The notes below the pieces were generated by a model. It was given only the letters and a program-made list of their open reading frames with translations, was not told the DNA's origin and did no database searches. The translations under genes were made by a program, and so were the position numbers. 64,000 bases of DNA from Nitrosarchaeum sp. (GTDB lineage Archaea; Thermoproteota; Nitrososphaeria; Nitrososphaerales; Nitrosopumilaceae), in NCBI GenBank assembly GCA_021414365.1, contig JAIOOR010000013.1, positions 145,929 through 209,928 on the forward strand. The letters are read 5' to 3'. Positions 16,605 through 25,962 of this stretch are shown piece by piece (the first letter of the stretch is position 1; every line of letters starts with the position of its first letter).

Positions 16605-17216
16605 GTGTTAAAGCAAGAATTATCTTATTTTGGTTATGTTTGTGCCCCATATCTACACAATCATGAATCTGTTCAATTAAAAGACTCTTGGATGGCTTCA
16701 GAAAACATTGAATCACTATATTTTGTAACTGGAACATTTTCTAATGAAAGCAAGTCCTATTTTTCTGATTCATCTAATCATTATATTTTAGGAAAATTCA
16801 AAGACAGCAAATACATCAATGACGAACTAACCAAATACAATCAAAAAAAAATATCTTTTGTTTTCAATGTTGGGGATGAATTATTTCAAAGAGAAGTACA
16901 TGGAGAAACAAATTTCATTACTGTTTATTATTTAGAATATGGAGAATCTCAAGAAGATTTACAACAGGTTGCAGACATTTTGTTGAAACGAGAAAAAATT
17001 GCTATTGGTGGATTGGGTAATATGACTACATTTTGTACAGTACCTTCAAAATTTACTTTTCCATACTCTGAAAATATTGTGATAATTGAGGTGGCTAGTG
17101 AAAAGGGTCACCAAAGTGTAAAGAAATACTGTGATCAAACTAAACGTGATGTGAATCGAAAAGGATTGACAATGACTAATTTAGTGAGTCTTTCTATTCT
17201 TGAAAAACTAAAGTAG
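16605..17216 (+). CDS. Conserved-looking protein of unknown function
   Basis: The 203-residue protein starts at GTG. It has no signal peptide, membrane helix or recognised motif. The composition looks soluble alpha/beta, with hydrophobic strands such as 'KISFVFNVGD' and 'NIVIIEVASEKG'. It ends about 35 bases before aIF5A on the same strand and may share its transcript. Confidence 0.7.
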   Translation: MLKQELSYFGYVCAPYLHNHESVQLKDSWMASENIESLYFVTGTFSNESKSYFSDSSNHYILGKFKDSKYINDELTKYNQKKISFVFNVGDELFQREVHGETNFITVYYLEYGESQEDLQQVADILLKREKIAIGGLGNMTTFCTVPSKFTFPYSENIVIIEVASEKGHQSVKKYCDQTKRDVNRKGLTMTNLVSLSILEKLK

Positions 17217-17250
17217 AAAAGTTAAATATTCGACTAAAACCTGCTTCTTC

Positions 17251-17661
17251 ATGAGTAAACCCGCAGATCTTGGTTCATTAAAAATTGGTTCTTACATTCT
17301 ATTACCCGTATCTGATCAACCCGATGGCGAGCCATGTAGAATTGTAGAGTATGATACATCAAAACCTGGAAAACACGGTGCAGCAAAAGCAAGGATTGTA
17401 GGAGTCGGCGTATTTGATGGCCAAAAAAGACCTCACGTAGGACCTGTAAGTATGCAAGTACACATTCCACTAATTGACAAGAGAACTGGTCAGGTTATCT
17501 CTATTATTGGTGATACTATCCAAATTATGGATTCAGAAACTTTTGAAACTATCGATGTCACTTTAATCGATGAAGAAATTAATGGTACTGTAGCAAATGG
17601 CCAAAATGTTGAATATTGGAATGTTATGGGCCGAATTAAAATAATGCGTATTAAAAGCTAA
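17251..17661 (+). CDS. Translation factor aIF5A
   Basis: aIF5A relieves ribosome stalling and needs a hypusine or deoxyhypusine modification. The modified lysine is Lys41 in 'SKPGKHGAAKAR'. The 136-residue protein has the N-terminal SH3-like and C-terminal OB domains of the family. No deoxyhypusine synthase gene is nearby. Confidence 0.97.
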   Translation: MSKPADLGSLKIGSYILLPVSDQPDGEPCRIVEYDTSKPGKHGAAKARIVGVGVFDGQKRPHVGPVSMQVHIPLIDKRTGQVISIIGDTIQIMDSETFETIDVTLIDEEINGTVANGQNVEYWNVMGRIKIMRIKS

Positions 17662-17670
17662 ATCCGATTA

Positions 17671-18513
17671 TTAGCCTGAGAATTCTATTCTATCTGATTG
17701 TAATGCCATGCAAACATCCCATGGTGTAACCACATGATTTTGGAAAATGATGTAAGGATGTACCATTCCATACATAATTTTAGAAATCTCTACTAAATTC
17801 ACATCTTTTGAAATATTTTTAGCCTCTTCTAGATTAAATGATTCTGCAACTCTTTGTTCTAAAAATTTTACATTTCTTAAAAAATCAAACTTCTGTGCTA
17901 TCATTTGAATAATCAAACGATCACTGATGAACAAATTTGTATTTCTTAATACTATTTTTCGAGTATTGTTTTGAAGCATTAGGTTAATGATGTCTCTGAT
18001 TGTATCATTGCGATTAAATGTGATGATTTCTTTTTTAGGTAATTCTGAAATTGTCAAATCTGTTACACAGTTAGCACCAATTTCAAGTAATTTTCTTCCA
18101 GATATTGCAGAATATCCTCCTAGATTATTTGGAATTATGGAAAATGCTCTTCTGGTTTGCTTCCATTTTTCAAGTAGTTCTGATAGTTTGGTTTTTTCAG
18201 AGAGAATTATGATATTTTTATCTGTCACTTGCTCTACCGTGATTTTATCAAAAAAATCCGATGTTGGATTTTCAAAAATATTTATAATTACTTCTTTTCC
18301 TCCGATCACTCCTATTGGTTTTTCATCTTCTTCAGTTACAACAAGAGAATCTGTAAATGATTCCAAATAATGCATTAACATACATGTGGCTGTCCACATT
18401 TTGTTTTCTTTTCTGATACTTACAGCAGGTGTCGTTCTCAAAGAAAGAGGTAATAATTCAATTAGAGTTTGATTGTAAATTGGCAATACCTCACCAGTAT
18501 TAAAAAGGTACAA
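17671..18513 (-). CDS. CBS-domain protein
   Basis: This 280-residue protein contains several weak CBS motifs, for example 'ATCMLMHYLESFTDSLVV' with 'KPIGVIGG', and 'TIRDIINLMLQNNTRKIVL' with 'LFISDRLII'. CBS pairs bind adenosine nucleotides or S-adenosylmethionine and regulate partners. No catalytic domain is attached. It is convergent with aIF5A, and the start is TTG. Confidence 0.8.
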   Translation of the reverse strand: MYLFNTGEVLPIYNQTLIELLPLSLRTTPAVSIRKENKMWTATCMLMHYLESFTDSLVVTEEDEKPIGVIGGKEVIINIFENPTSDFFDKITVEQVTDKNIIILSEKTKLSELLEKWKQTRRAFSIIPNNLGGYSAISGRKLLEIGANCVTDLTISELPKKEIITFNRNDTIRDIINLMLQNNTRKIVLRNTNLFISDRLIIQMIAQKFDFLRNVKFLEQRVAESFNLEEAKNISKDVNLVEISKIMYGMVHPYIIFQNHVVTPWDVCMALQSDRIEFSG

Positions 18514-18591
18514 AAGTTTATCTGAAAACGATTATCTATTTTTGAATTACTATCTCTGAATAGACTATATTTTCTCATGAATGCTCAGTAG

Positions 18592-18828
18592 TCAAAGTCT
18601 TACTTTGACGTGCATTCCTTTTCCATGTTGACAAAGATCTCGATTGATTTCTAAAATAATCCATTTTTTACCACAAAGTGTTATTTCTGAAGATTCATTT
18701 TCCAATTCATCGTGTAATTGGGCTGGTAGATCCGTGAAATTCTTGAACTTTTCAATGGTTCTCTCTTTTTCATTATCCCAAGTGGTAAATTCGATAACCG
18801 TGGCTAAATAGAAGCTCTCATGTGTCAA
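18592..18828 (-). CDS. Small unknown protein
   Basis: The 78-residue soluble acidic protein has no recognised family. Two Cys (LCGKK, LCQHGKG) and a His suggest possible metal binding, but the spacing is not diagnostic. It stands alone between the CBS gene and another small gene. Confidence 0.5.
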   Translation of the reverse strand: MTHESFYLATVIEFTTWDNEKERTIEKFKNFTDLPAQLHDELENESSEITLCGKKWIILEINRDLCQHGKGMHVKVRL

Positions 18829-18982
18829 TTTACTCTAAAATATATCTTGAATTTTATATATTTGAGTGCCTACTATTTCATCACACAATTAAAAGTATTT
18901 CATGTCTCTACCATTTCATAAATCTGTGATTCTAAGAACTATTTCTATGCGTACTAAAATAAAAACAGAAAAAATGTTTTGA

Positions 18983-19171
18983 CTAGTCTAGTTTTGCTTT
19001 GATTTTTTTGATTTGTCTCATTTCTTCATTGAGATGACTTTTGAGGAGTCTCTCATGTTCTTTTTTATGAGTACTGTATGCTTTGTTTAAGCTTTGTCTT
19101 GTTTTTGCTTTTTTTAGTGCATCTGCGAATTTTTTATGTATTGAATTCACTTGAGCAGTGTAATTTACCAT
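18983..19171 (-). CDS. Small helical basic protein
   Basis: The 62-residue, Lys-rich protein is predicted to be almost fully helical ('FADALKKAKTRQSLNKAY', 'EEMRQIKKIKAKLD'). It has no known family. The ATG start and clear codon periodicity favour a real gene, but confidence is moderate. Confidence 0.5.
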   Translation of the reverse strand: MVNYTAQVNSIHKKFADALKKAKTRQSLNKAYSTHKKEHERLLKSHLNEEMRQIKKIKAKLD

Positions 19172-19359
19172 AAATTATCTAATATGGCACAGTACATTAA
19201 TGTTGGTTCTCATATTGTTTATTTCAAAATACACTTATTCTTGTAATTATTTTGTATGTTTCTAAAGCAATTTCATATATTCATTGGAATGATGGATTTA
19301 ATAGAATTATTTGTATTAACTAGTAATTCTTAGACTTTCGTTTTTTGATTTAATATTAC

Positions 19360-20673
19360 TTAAATTGTCTTTTTTATTTGCTCAAAGAATCGTTCGATCA
19401 TTCTAATTCCTGCAACTATTTTTGGGGCATTGATTTTTACAAACTTTTCTCTCTCTGAGAGTATTTTTGGTTTTTGATTTTGATAGTTTTCATAAACTTT
19501 GGAACCATTGTAATCTACATATGCAATTCTTGCACTATAATCCGTTCTTTCTAAAACTAGACTATCTCCACCAACTATGGCAGTATGATATGGGTGAACA
19601 ATTAGTGCTTCTGATAATTTTTGTGATGTTGTAATTTTAGCAGTTTGTAGGTCCATTGCATAGTAATTAAAATCTGCCAAAAGATAAAATGTTGCTTCAG
19701 GCTTTGTGACTTTAACACCTTCAATTTCTGATAACTTATTGTATGTGTACTCTCCCATTATCTCATGAATGTTTCTCGTAATTGTAAAATATTCATTCAT
19801 TTCATCGCTAATCTCAAATCCTGAAATTGCTGCATTTTGAATTGGTGTGGAAACTGCAGTGTATTCTGTCGCAAGTATTTTTTTAAACTGCATCTGAAGA
19901 TCTAATGCGTTTTGTGGAAATATGACATATCCCAATCTGTAACCTCCTGCAGCATGAGACTTTGATAATCCGTTTGTTACAAAAGTTCCTTCTGGGTAAA
20001 TCTTTCCCATGCTTACAAACTTTGAAAAATCATATGTTGTTTGAGCATAGATTTCATCAGATATTATTATGATGTTTTGTTCTCTACAAACATCTGCAAT
20101 TTCTTCTAATTCTAATCTATCATATAGTAATCCTGTTGGGTTGTGAGGGTTGTTTAAAATTAATATCTTTTGTCTATCGTGCAATCTTAAGGCAAGTTTT
20201 CTAAGATCATCTGGCGAAATTTTTCTGTTTATCGCAGTTGGCAACATGTGATAATTTTTTTTCAATAATCTAATTTGAGGAAGATATCCAAGCCAAGCAG
20301 GAGTGGGCAAAATTACTGTTCCATGCAAAATTTCAAGCAAATTAAAAATCAGCTCCTTTGTGCCAGGGCCAACATAAATTCTCTGAGGATCAATGTCGAT
20401 TTCAAAATAATGTTTGTTGTATTTTGATATCGCATTTCTTAATTCTGGTATTCCTTGAACTGATGCATATGTCCCTTTACTGGCATTACTTACTAATGCA
20501 TTTTGAACAAGTTTAGGAACTGGAAATGGGGATTGACCAAATGCAAATCCGTAGAATCCAAAACCGCACTCTGGATGAGGACAATCAGAATGAAATTCTT
20601 GTAAAAATGTGTTTAATTTCAGATTCTCAGGCAATTCTATATCTTGTACTTGCTGATCAACAATGAATTCCAC
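19360..20673 (-). CDS. Class I/II PLP-dependent aminotransferase
   Basis: The 437-residue protein has the fold-type I layout. 'NNPHNPTGLLYDRLELEEI' carries the conserved Asn, 'IISDEIYAQTTYD' the Asp/Tyr, and 'NGLSKSHAAGGYRLGYVIF' the Schiff-base Lys. The length is slightly above the usual 390-400, with an extra C-terminal segment. The substrate is unknown. A different aminotransferase, fused to chorismate mutase, lies at 50.6 kb. Confidence 0.92.
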   Translation of the reverse strand: MEFIVDQQVQDIELPENLKLNTFLQEFHSDCPHPECGFGFYGFAFGQSPFPVPKLVQNALVSNASKGTYASVQGIPELRNAISKYNKHYFEIDIDPQRIYVGPGTKELIFNLLEILHGTVILPTPAWLGYLPQIRLLKKNYHMLPTAINRKISPDDLRKLALRLHDRQKILILNNPHNPTGLLYDRLELEEIADVCREQNIIIISDEIYAQTTYDFSKFVSMGKIYPEGTFVTNGLSKSHAAGGYRLGYVIFPQNALDLQMQFKKILATEYTAVSTPIQNAAISGFEISDEMNEYFTITRNIHEIMGEYTYNKLSEIEGVKVTKPEATFYLLADFNYYAMDLQTAKITTSQKLSEALIVHPYHTAIVGGDSLVLERTDYSARIAYVDYNGSKVYENYQNQKPKILSEREKFVKINAPKIVAGIRMIERFFEQIKKTI

Positions 20674-20757
20674 ACTCTGTCCATTTTTTACTCAAATATA
20701 TTGATTTTATAGATTTTATTTGATTAAATCTTAAAAAAAGAAAAAGATGCTTTGGCC

Positions 20758-21462
20758 CTAACTAAATAGTGCCGATAACTCTTTTGATACATCTACTGGA
20801 TTAACTTTTGTTGGTACAACTGCATCTCCAATCGGAGTAATATCTATTTGTCCAACTAATACCAATGGAATTCTTACATTTGCTTGTTCATTAATTATTG
20901 CAGATCTGTGAAATGCAAGTGCAAATGAATCGTCTTTCCCATTTATTGGTGCAAAGTAACCATTGATTTGAATCACTACAGAATCAAATTCACTTGTAGT
21001 TCCTTTGAGTGAAACATGATTTCCTCTAGCAAATCCTTGAAGATCAAATGTGACATTTCTGTCTCCGATATCTGCTGTTGCGGTTCCAGTTATTTTCAAA
21101 CCACGTTGACCTGTTTTTCCAGCTTCTCCGGAAAGATCAAATGTTGCAGGAACTGCTTTTCCACCTATGACTGCCCATCCCGTAACTTTTCCTGAAAATG
21201 TTAATGATGGAACTACATCTGTTTCAGGACTATTCGTTTGTAGGTCATTTCGTAGGTCTCTCAAATCATTTAACTGCGATTTGATGTTCTGTCTTTGTTC
21301 TTTGACTTGGTCACGAATTTGTTTTTGTTCTTCTTTGTAGATTTGTTTGTCTGTGGTTTCAGCATCTGTATTGATATCTGACTGTGCAAATGCTCCACTT
21401 GATGGTGCAATTGCCACTGTCATGATGATTGCCAGCGCTGAAAATAGTTTTACGTACTTCAT
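20758..21462 (-). CDS. Secreted protein with coiled coil and beta domain
   Basis: A signal peptide (1-26, ending SGAFA) is followed by a Lys/Gln-rich coiled coil (about 37-75, 'KQIRDQVKEQRQNIKSQLND') and a ~150-residue beta-rich domain with 'KVTGWAVIGGKAVPATFDLSG'. The function is unknown. It is probably exported and may be cell-surface attached. Confidence 0.8.
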   Translation of the reverse strand: MKYVKLFSALAIIMTVAIAPSSGAFAQSDINTDAETTDKQIYKEEQKQIRDQVKEQRQNIKSQLNDLRDLRNDLQTNSPETDVVPSLTFSGKVTGWAVIGGKAVPATFDLSGEAGKTGQRGLKITGTATADIGDRNVTFDLQGFARGNHVSLKGTTSEFDSVVIQINGYFAPINGKDDSFALAFHRSAIINEQANVRIPLVLVGQIDITPIGDAVVPTKVNPVDVSKELSALFS

Positions 21463-21607
21463 TGTGCTTCAGATCACACGAATCTATTAAGTAATTTCGA
21501 AGCTTTGTTACTGATAATTTCTCTGTGCTGTTTACTAACATTATTCTGTGATTTCCATTTTTGGCAATGGTGATTTTTATACTAATTTACGAACAAATTT
21601 TGAACCA

Positions 21608-21685
21608 ATGTCTCTATCATTAGAAAAGAAAAAAAAATTAAAGGAATTAGATGAAAAATTAAAGGACATATTTAATAAAAATTAA
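21608..21685 (+). CDS. Possible 25-residue Lys-rich peptide
   Basis: An ATG at 21608 opens a 25-codon frame ending TAA at 21683-21685, encoding a Lys/Leu-rich helix (MSLSLEKKKKLKELDEK...). A TATA-like 'TTTTTATACT' lies about 25-35 bases upstream, as for leaderless archaeal genes. It is too short for the ORF track and could be chance. Confidence 0.3.
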   Translation: MSLSLEKKKKLKELDEKLKDIFNKN

Positions 21686-21707
21686 AAATAATTTAATTAG
21701 ATATTGA

Positions 21708-22529
21708 TTATTTTATACATAAAATATTTGTATACCATCTTCCCGGTTGATTTTCTTTAGTTTTTTCTACCGGATTTTTTTCTCGTTCTTTTACAATTTT
21801 TAACATTTCTTTAATTGTAACTTGGTATGTTTTTTGTAAAAACTCATCAATATGATATAATGTGAATCCTGACGATATTAATATTTCAAGAAATTCTTTT
21901 GAATCTACATCTGCATTTTTGAAACCCTGAGGCCAAAACTCTGTAATAACTGAAATCTTTTTGTTAAACTCAATGGTTTTTTTCATCCCACTTAATACTT
22001 TTTTTTCAGAACCTTCTACATCCATCTTGATTATATCTACAGTAAGATCTCCCAATTGTTCTAGGAATGAGTCCACTGTGACCACTTTTATTTTTTGAGA
22101 TTTTCCTTTATGTTCTCCAGAACTATAGTGATATTCAAAAAGACTGTGTTCTGATTTGTAATAAGGCGATAAAAATAATTCTCCATATCCATTATGATCT
22201 GATACTGCTGCCTCTACAACAATAATGTTCTCAAATTTGTTTTGTTCTATGCTTTTTTTAATCAATTTTACATTTTCTTTTGCTGGTTCAAATGAGAATA
22301 TTTTTCCATTAGATCCTACTATGCTTCTGGCCAAAAGTGAATAATATCCAATATTTGCCCCAATATCTAAAACAATATGATCTTTTTTTAGCTGTTTTTC
22401 AAATATTTCTGATTCATGTGACTCTGTTGCATATTTTCCCAGCATCATAACTTGTCTTGAAAAATCCAAATCTGTTCTATCCAAAATCATTTTAAATCTC
22501 TCAAAATCATGAATGCAAAAATTATTCAT
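21708..22529 (-). CDS. FkbM family methyltransferase
   Basis: The SAM-binding motif I 'VLDIGANIGYYSLLA' and the FkbM motif 'DIIKMDVEGSEKKVLSGM' are clear in this 273-residue protein. FkbM enzymes O-methylate small molecules or sugars, so glycan modification is a possibility. No other glycan gene is adjacent. Confidence 0.93.
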   Translation of the reverse strand: MNNFCIHDFERFKMILDRTDLDFSRQVMMLGKYATESHESEIFEKQLKKDHIVLDIGANIGYYSLLARSIVGSNGKIFSFEPAKENVKLIKKSIEQNKFENIIVVEAAVSDHNGYGELFLSPYYKSEHSLFEYHYSSGEHKGKSQKIKVVTVDSFLEQLGDLTVDIIKMDVEGSEKKVLSGMKKTIEFNKKISVITEFWPQGFKNADVDSKEFLEILISSGFTLYHIDEFLQKTYQVTIKEMLKIVKEREKNPVEKTKENQPGRWYTNILCIK

Positions 22530-22610
22530 AAATAATTTTAACTTCAGTGCTAAAAATACTATTTGTTCCTACACAAACCTTTTTCATGATGTTCTGGTCT
22601 TGAAAAATTA

Positions 22611-23387
22611 TTGGAACCTGACAAAGTACCAGAAAAATTAACAATTAAGATAAACAAAAAAATACTACTCCTTATACTTGCAATGGTCATTGGTTTTCAA
22701 GGCTTTATCACTATAATGCCCTCATCTGATGAACTGGATGTATTTATCTCGTTTGTTTCCATCATCAATCCTCTTGTAGCGTCAGTTGTTTCATTTTTGA
22801 TCGCAAAACGTTATGGAAATTCTATGGTATTTGGGAAAGCATACTTGATACTTGGAGCAGGTCTATTCATGATGTTTCTTGGTGAGTCTAGTTGGTACTA
22901 CATACAGAATGTATTGGGGGAAGAACCGTTTCCATCTGTTGCAGATGTGTTCTTTTTTGCATTCTATCCTCTTTCTATTGTTCATATTATATTGAATATA
23001 CGATTTTTTGGTGTTAAATTTAATGCTAAAACTAAACTATGGTTAGTGTCTTTACCTACTGTAATAATTGTGCTTTATACAATACTGACATTGCAACAGA
23101 ATAACGAATTAAACTTTGATTTTTTTTATGGATTGCTTTTTGTAGTATTCTCATCTTCGTTAATGTCATTATCTCTACTTGGTGCACTTTCATTTAGAGG
23201 TGGTATGTTAAGTATTGCATGGTCATTATTGATGCTGGGGATAATGTTAACTACAATTGGAGATGTATGGTATTTTTATCTGCAAACATTCAATGCATAT
23301 GTTGAAGGTCATCCTGTAGAGTTATTTTGGTATGCTAGTTATTGGGTTATTACATATGGTCTTTACAAACACAAAAAAGCAATTTAG
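22611..23387 (+). CDS. Eight-helix integral membrane protein of unknown function
   Basis: After a short charged N-terminus, about eight hydrophobic segments can be counted across 258 residues, starting at 'ILLLILAMVIGFQGFITI' and ending at 'LFWYASYWVITYGLY'. The motif 'FLGESSWYYIQ' lies in the third helix. No transporter signature is recognised. It starts at TTG and overlaps the convergent HEAT-repeat gene by four bases. Confidence 0.8.
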   Translation: MEPDKVPEKLTIKINKKILLLILAMVIGFQGFITIMPSSDELDVFISFVSIINPLVASVVSFLIAKRYGNSMVFGKAYLILGAGLFMMFLGESSWYYIQNVLGEEPFPSVADVFFFAFYPLSIVHIILNIRFFGVKFNAKTKLWLVSLPTVIIVLYTILTLQQNNELNFDFFYGLLFVVFSSSLMSLSLLGALSFRGGMLSIAWSLLMLGIMLTTIGDVWYFYLQTFNAYVEGHPVELFWYASYWVITYGLYKHKKAI

Positions 23388-23884
23388 AGTATTTGAGAAG
23401 GCACATATTCTGTAGTTATGTTTCTCAATCGCTCTAATCTCTTGAGGACAAATCTTGCAGTTTCACTAACATCTGGACTTGGATCATTTACTGCTTTTTT
23501 GATTTCTTCTTCTACTTCAAAAGCCCTCATTAATCCAAGTGATTCTATCGCTTCATGTTTTACCAATGCGCTTGTGTCATGAAATGCCGAATTTACCAAA
23601 TCTGGTATTTTCTCTCTCATGTTTCTTGCAGCAATTTGAAAGCATGCTTCATGTTTTACTACTCCGTTGTCATCATTTTCTAGAATCCATGCCATGAGAT
23701 CTGCAACTTTGTCAAAAATTGGTTCTTTTGGACCTGCAATTTCTGCAATTTCGCCTGCTAACCATACTGCATCCCAACGTTTTGACTCATCTTTTTCTTT
23801 TTTTATAATGGGCAAACAAAATTCTAATCTTTTCTCTAATGACATTTCACGCACTAAATTTTCATCTATTACAGTTGCACTCAT
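23384..23884 (-). CDS. HEAT-repeat protein
   Basis: Repeated helix pairs containing 'VVKHEACFQIAARNMREKI', 'LVKHEAIESLGLMRAFEVE' and 'DVSETARFVLKRLER' are HEAT-like repeats, usually scaffolds for protein contacts. I use the ATG at 23884 (166 residues); the track TTG at 23890 is the alternative. A perfect palindrome ATTCCCA-N4-TGGGAAT covers the start. Confidence 0.85.
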   Translation of the reverse strand: MSATVIDENLVREMSLEKRLEFCLPIIKKEKDESKRWDAVWLAGEIAEIAGPKEPIFDKVADLMAWILENDDNGVVKHEACFQIAARNMREKIPDLVNSAFHDTSALVKHEAIESLGLMRAFEVEEEIKKAVNDPSPDVSETARFVLKRLERLRNITTEYVPSQIL

Positions 23885-23900
23885 TCCCAATACTGGGAAT
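23883..23900. promoter_or_regulatory. Palindrome ATTCCCA-N4-TGGGAAT at the HEAT-repeat gene start
   Basis: This 18-base perfect palindrome (7-4-7) lies on the start codon. Similar palindromes sit on the starts of the next two minus-strand genes (24971 and 25945). It could be a regulator operator or an mRNA hairpin around the start codon. Confidence 0.5.
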
Positions 23901-23966
23901 TAGTCATTAATAACTTTTTATTTGATTATCAAAAAGAAAATCATTTATTATCAACTATAATTATCT

Positions 23967-24587
23967 GTGAATATGAATGAGATTGATTGTTTTTTTGCAA
24001 AATCTATGGAATCTATAATTATTGAAAATCTTGGCCAGCATACACTTACAAAAATAAAATCACGATTAACTGAAAAATTTGGAATAGGTATCTATGAATC
24101 ATTATCTCAGTTTAGTAAGTTTGATGTTGTTTTAAGAGAATTTTTTGGAAAAGGGGCTGATTCTATAGAGAAAAAATGTTTTGAATCTATTCTATTATTG
24201 AACTCAAAATCTGTGAAAAATAGTGATGTTTATCTCACAATTAAAGATAAAAATTTGACAATGCTGTTTCTTGAAACTTTTGGTGACGAAATGAAAAAAA
24301 ATATGATGAACTCTGTTACAGACAAACAATTAACTATTTATGAAATACTGCAAAAATGTGATATCCCTCAAACTTCTGGATATAGAAAGATTAAACAACT
24401 AATTGAAAATAGATTTTTAACCGTTCAAGACTATGCAACATCATCTGATGGTAAAAAAATACCCAAATACACTTCAGTTTTTGAAAATATCAAAATAAAC
24501 ATTGAAAAAAATAATATCTTGGTTTCAGTTAAAATCAAAAATGCTTTTCAAGAAAGCGACATGTTACATGCAATGAATACTCTTTAG
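23967..24587 (+). CDS. Putative winged-helix regulator
   Basis: Residues about 105-165 ('KQLTIYEILQKCDIPQTSGY', then 'RKIKQLIENRFLTV') read as an ArsR-like winged helix-turn-helix. The N-terminal 95 residues resemble a sensor or dimerisation region without a recognised family. It is 206 residues long. The domain call is from pattern only. Confidence 0.65.
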   Translation: MNMNEIDCFFAKSMESIIIENLGQHTLTKIKSRLTEKFGIGIYESLSQFSKFDVVLREFFGKGADSIEKKCFESILLLNSKSVKNSDVYLTIKDKNLTMLFLETFGDEMKKNMMNSVTDKQLTIYEILQKCDIPQTSGYRKIKQLIENRFLTVQDYATSSDGKKIPKYTSVFENIKINIEKNNILVSVKIKNAFQESDMLHAMNTL

Positions 24588-24603
24588 ATTTATGTTTGTA
24601 AGG

Positions 24604-24978
24604 TTAAATTTGAGTTTTAGAAAATAATTCATCAATTGTAGCAAACAACTTTGCCGCGTCAAATGGTTTGAAGATCAACGCTGAAGCTTTAAGTTCATTT
24701 ATTTTTTGAATAGTTCTTTCATTACTTTCTGCAGTCACCATGATAATTTTTGCTTTAGGATCCAGTTTTTTAATATTTTCCAGTCCATAAATTCCATCAT
24801 AATGTGGCATTCTCACATCCATCAAAACAATATCTGGTTTGAATTTTTGATACAATTCTACTGCTTCTAAACCATTATTTCCAATTGCTAGAATAATCAT
24901 GTCATTTAATTCAAGAAGTTCCTTTTCTACTTCACAAAGCTCCAAATCGTCCTCTATGATTATTGCCGTTATTCCCAT
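24604..24978 (-). CDS. Single-domain response regulator (CheY-like)
   Basis: The 124-residue receiver domain has acid residues Asp10/Asp11, phosphoacceptor Asp54 in 'IVLMDVRMPHYDG', Thr82 in 'IIMVTAES' and Lys104 in 'LIFKPF'. All are intact, so phosphorylation is expected. No output domain is present. The start codon lies inside a palindrome shared with its neighbours. Confidence 0.94.
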   Translation of the reverse strand: MGITAIIIEDDLELCEVEKELLELNDMIILAIGNNGLEAVELYQKFKPDIVLMDVRMPHYDGIYGLENIKKLDPKAKIIMVTAESNERTIQKINELKASALIFKPFDAAKLFATIDELFSKTQI

Positions 24979-24988
24979 ATTTGGAAAT
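24971..24988. promoter_or_regulatory. Palindrome ATTCCCA-N4-TGGAAAT at the response-regulator start
   Basis: This near-perfect palindrome has its start ATG inside the element. On the minus strand it is preceded by AAAGACAT, as at the EamA gene, so the two upstream regions match over about 29 bases with a one-base indel. Confidence 0.5.
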
Positions 24989-25025
24989 AATGTCTTTAAT
25001 AGTTAAGTTTTTAGTTTTCAAATTA

Positions 25026-25952
25026 TTAATCAGAAATTCTTTTACGTAGAAAAAATATGCCTGTAAAAATCATAATCACCGTAAATATGTTGATAAATGA
25101 AATTGACTCTCCTAATATTGCCCATGAAAATATTACTCCAAATGCTGTTCCAGTTGAGTAAAGAAGTGTTGTTCTTACTGAGCCTATGAATTTGAGTGAT
25201 AGGACAAAACAAAACGTTGCAATTCCTGTACCTAACAAACCACTGAGTAAAATTCCTGGCAAATGTGCAACTGTAATATCAAATGGAATGTTAAATGTAA
25301 ACATCATTACAAGAGCAACTAATCCTGAGACAAATGATGTAATTTGTGTGATCCTTTTTGAATCTATTTTATCTGTAACATACTTTGAAATGTTGATATC
25401 GGCTGCAAAAAATACTCCTGATAGTAAAATCAAAAAATCACCTGTAACCATATTTGAAAACATGACGCCTGTATTGTACATATCATAACCAATTGGTACC
25501 ACTATTACTCCAAGAATTATTAGTGTAAACGGTCCTATCTCTTTTCTCTTTAGACTCTCTCGAAGAATTATTATTGCAATAAAAATGGAAAATATTATTT
25601 CACTACTGTTAAGCACTGCTGCATTTGCAGCACTAGAATTTTTTAGTCCAAAAAAATATGTGATAAGCCCTAGTACTTCAGCAATACCAATTAACACAAG
25701 AAATACCCAATTCTTTTTTGAAATGTTTGAAATTGGAGTAGATTTTTTTGAAATTGTTGTAAAAAATAAACCGTTTATTATGTAAATTACCAGAGATAAA
25801 GTAATGGGATTTACATCATGTATTCCATTATCCAACATTTGTTTTGGAATAACATGCATCAATGCAGACAATGCAGCAGATGCTAAAGCTAAAACATATC
25901 CTGCATTATAAAATCTCTGTTTTGGCTGTCTGAGAATTGCTCTTATTTCCAC
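25026..25952 (-). CDS. EamA/DMT superfamily transporter
   Basis: The 308-residue protein has ten predicted membrane helices in two EamA repeats, with typical stretches such as 'EVLGLITYFFGLKNSSAANA' and 'ALLGTGIATFCFVLSLKFIG' (the latter seen in part). It probably exports a metabolite. The substrate is unknown. It starts at GTG inside the shared palindrome. Confidence 0.9.
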   Translation of the reverse strand: MEIRAILRQPKQRFYNAGYVLALASAALSALMHVIPKQMLDNGIHDVNPITLSLVIYIINGLFFTTISKKSTPISNISKKNWVFLVLIGIAEVLGLITYFFGLKNSSAANAAVLNSSEIIFSIFIAIIILRESLKRKEIGPFTLIILGVIVVPIGYDMYNTGVMFSNMVTGDFLILLSGVFFAADINISKYVTDKIDSKRITQITSFVSGLVALVMMFTFNIPFDITVAHLPGILLSGLLGTGIATFCFVLSLKFIGSVRTTLLYSTGTAFGVIFSWAILGESISFINIFTVIMIFTGIFFLRKRISD

Positions 25953-25962
25953 ATTTGGGAAT
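25945..25962. promoter_or_regulatory. Palindrome ATTTCCA-N4-TGGGAAT at the EamA gene start
   Basis: This is the third member of the palindrome group. Arms and spacing agree with the elements at 23883 and 24971, and the GTG start codon falls in the element. Confidence 0.5.

Noticed and set aside
19172-19359. A 14-codon ATG frame and hairpins in the spacer before the aminotransferase gene end
   Set aside because: Too short and without promoter or conservation evidence; I see nothing supportable in this spacer.
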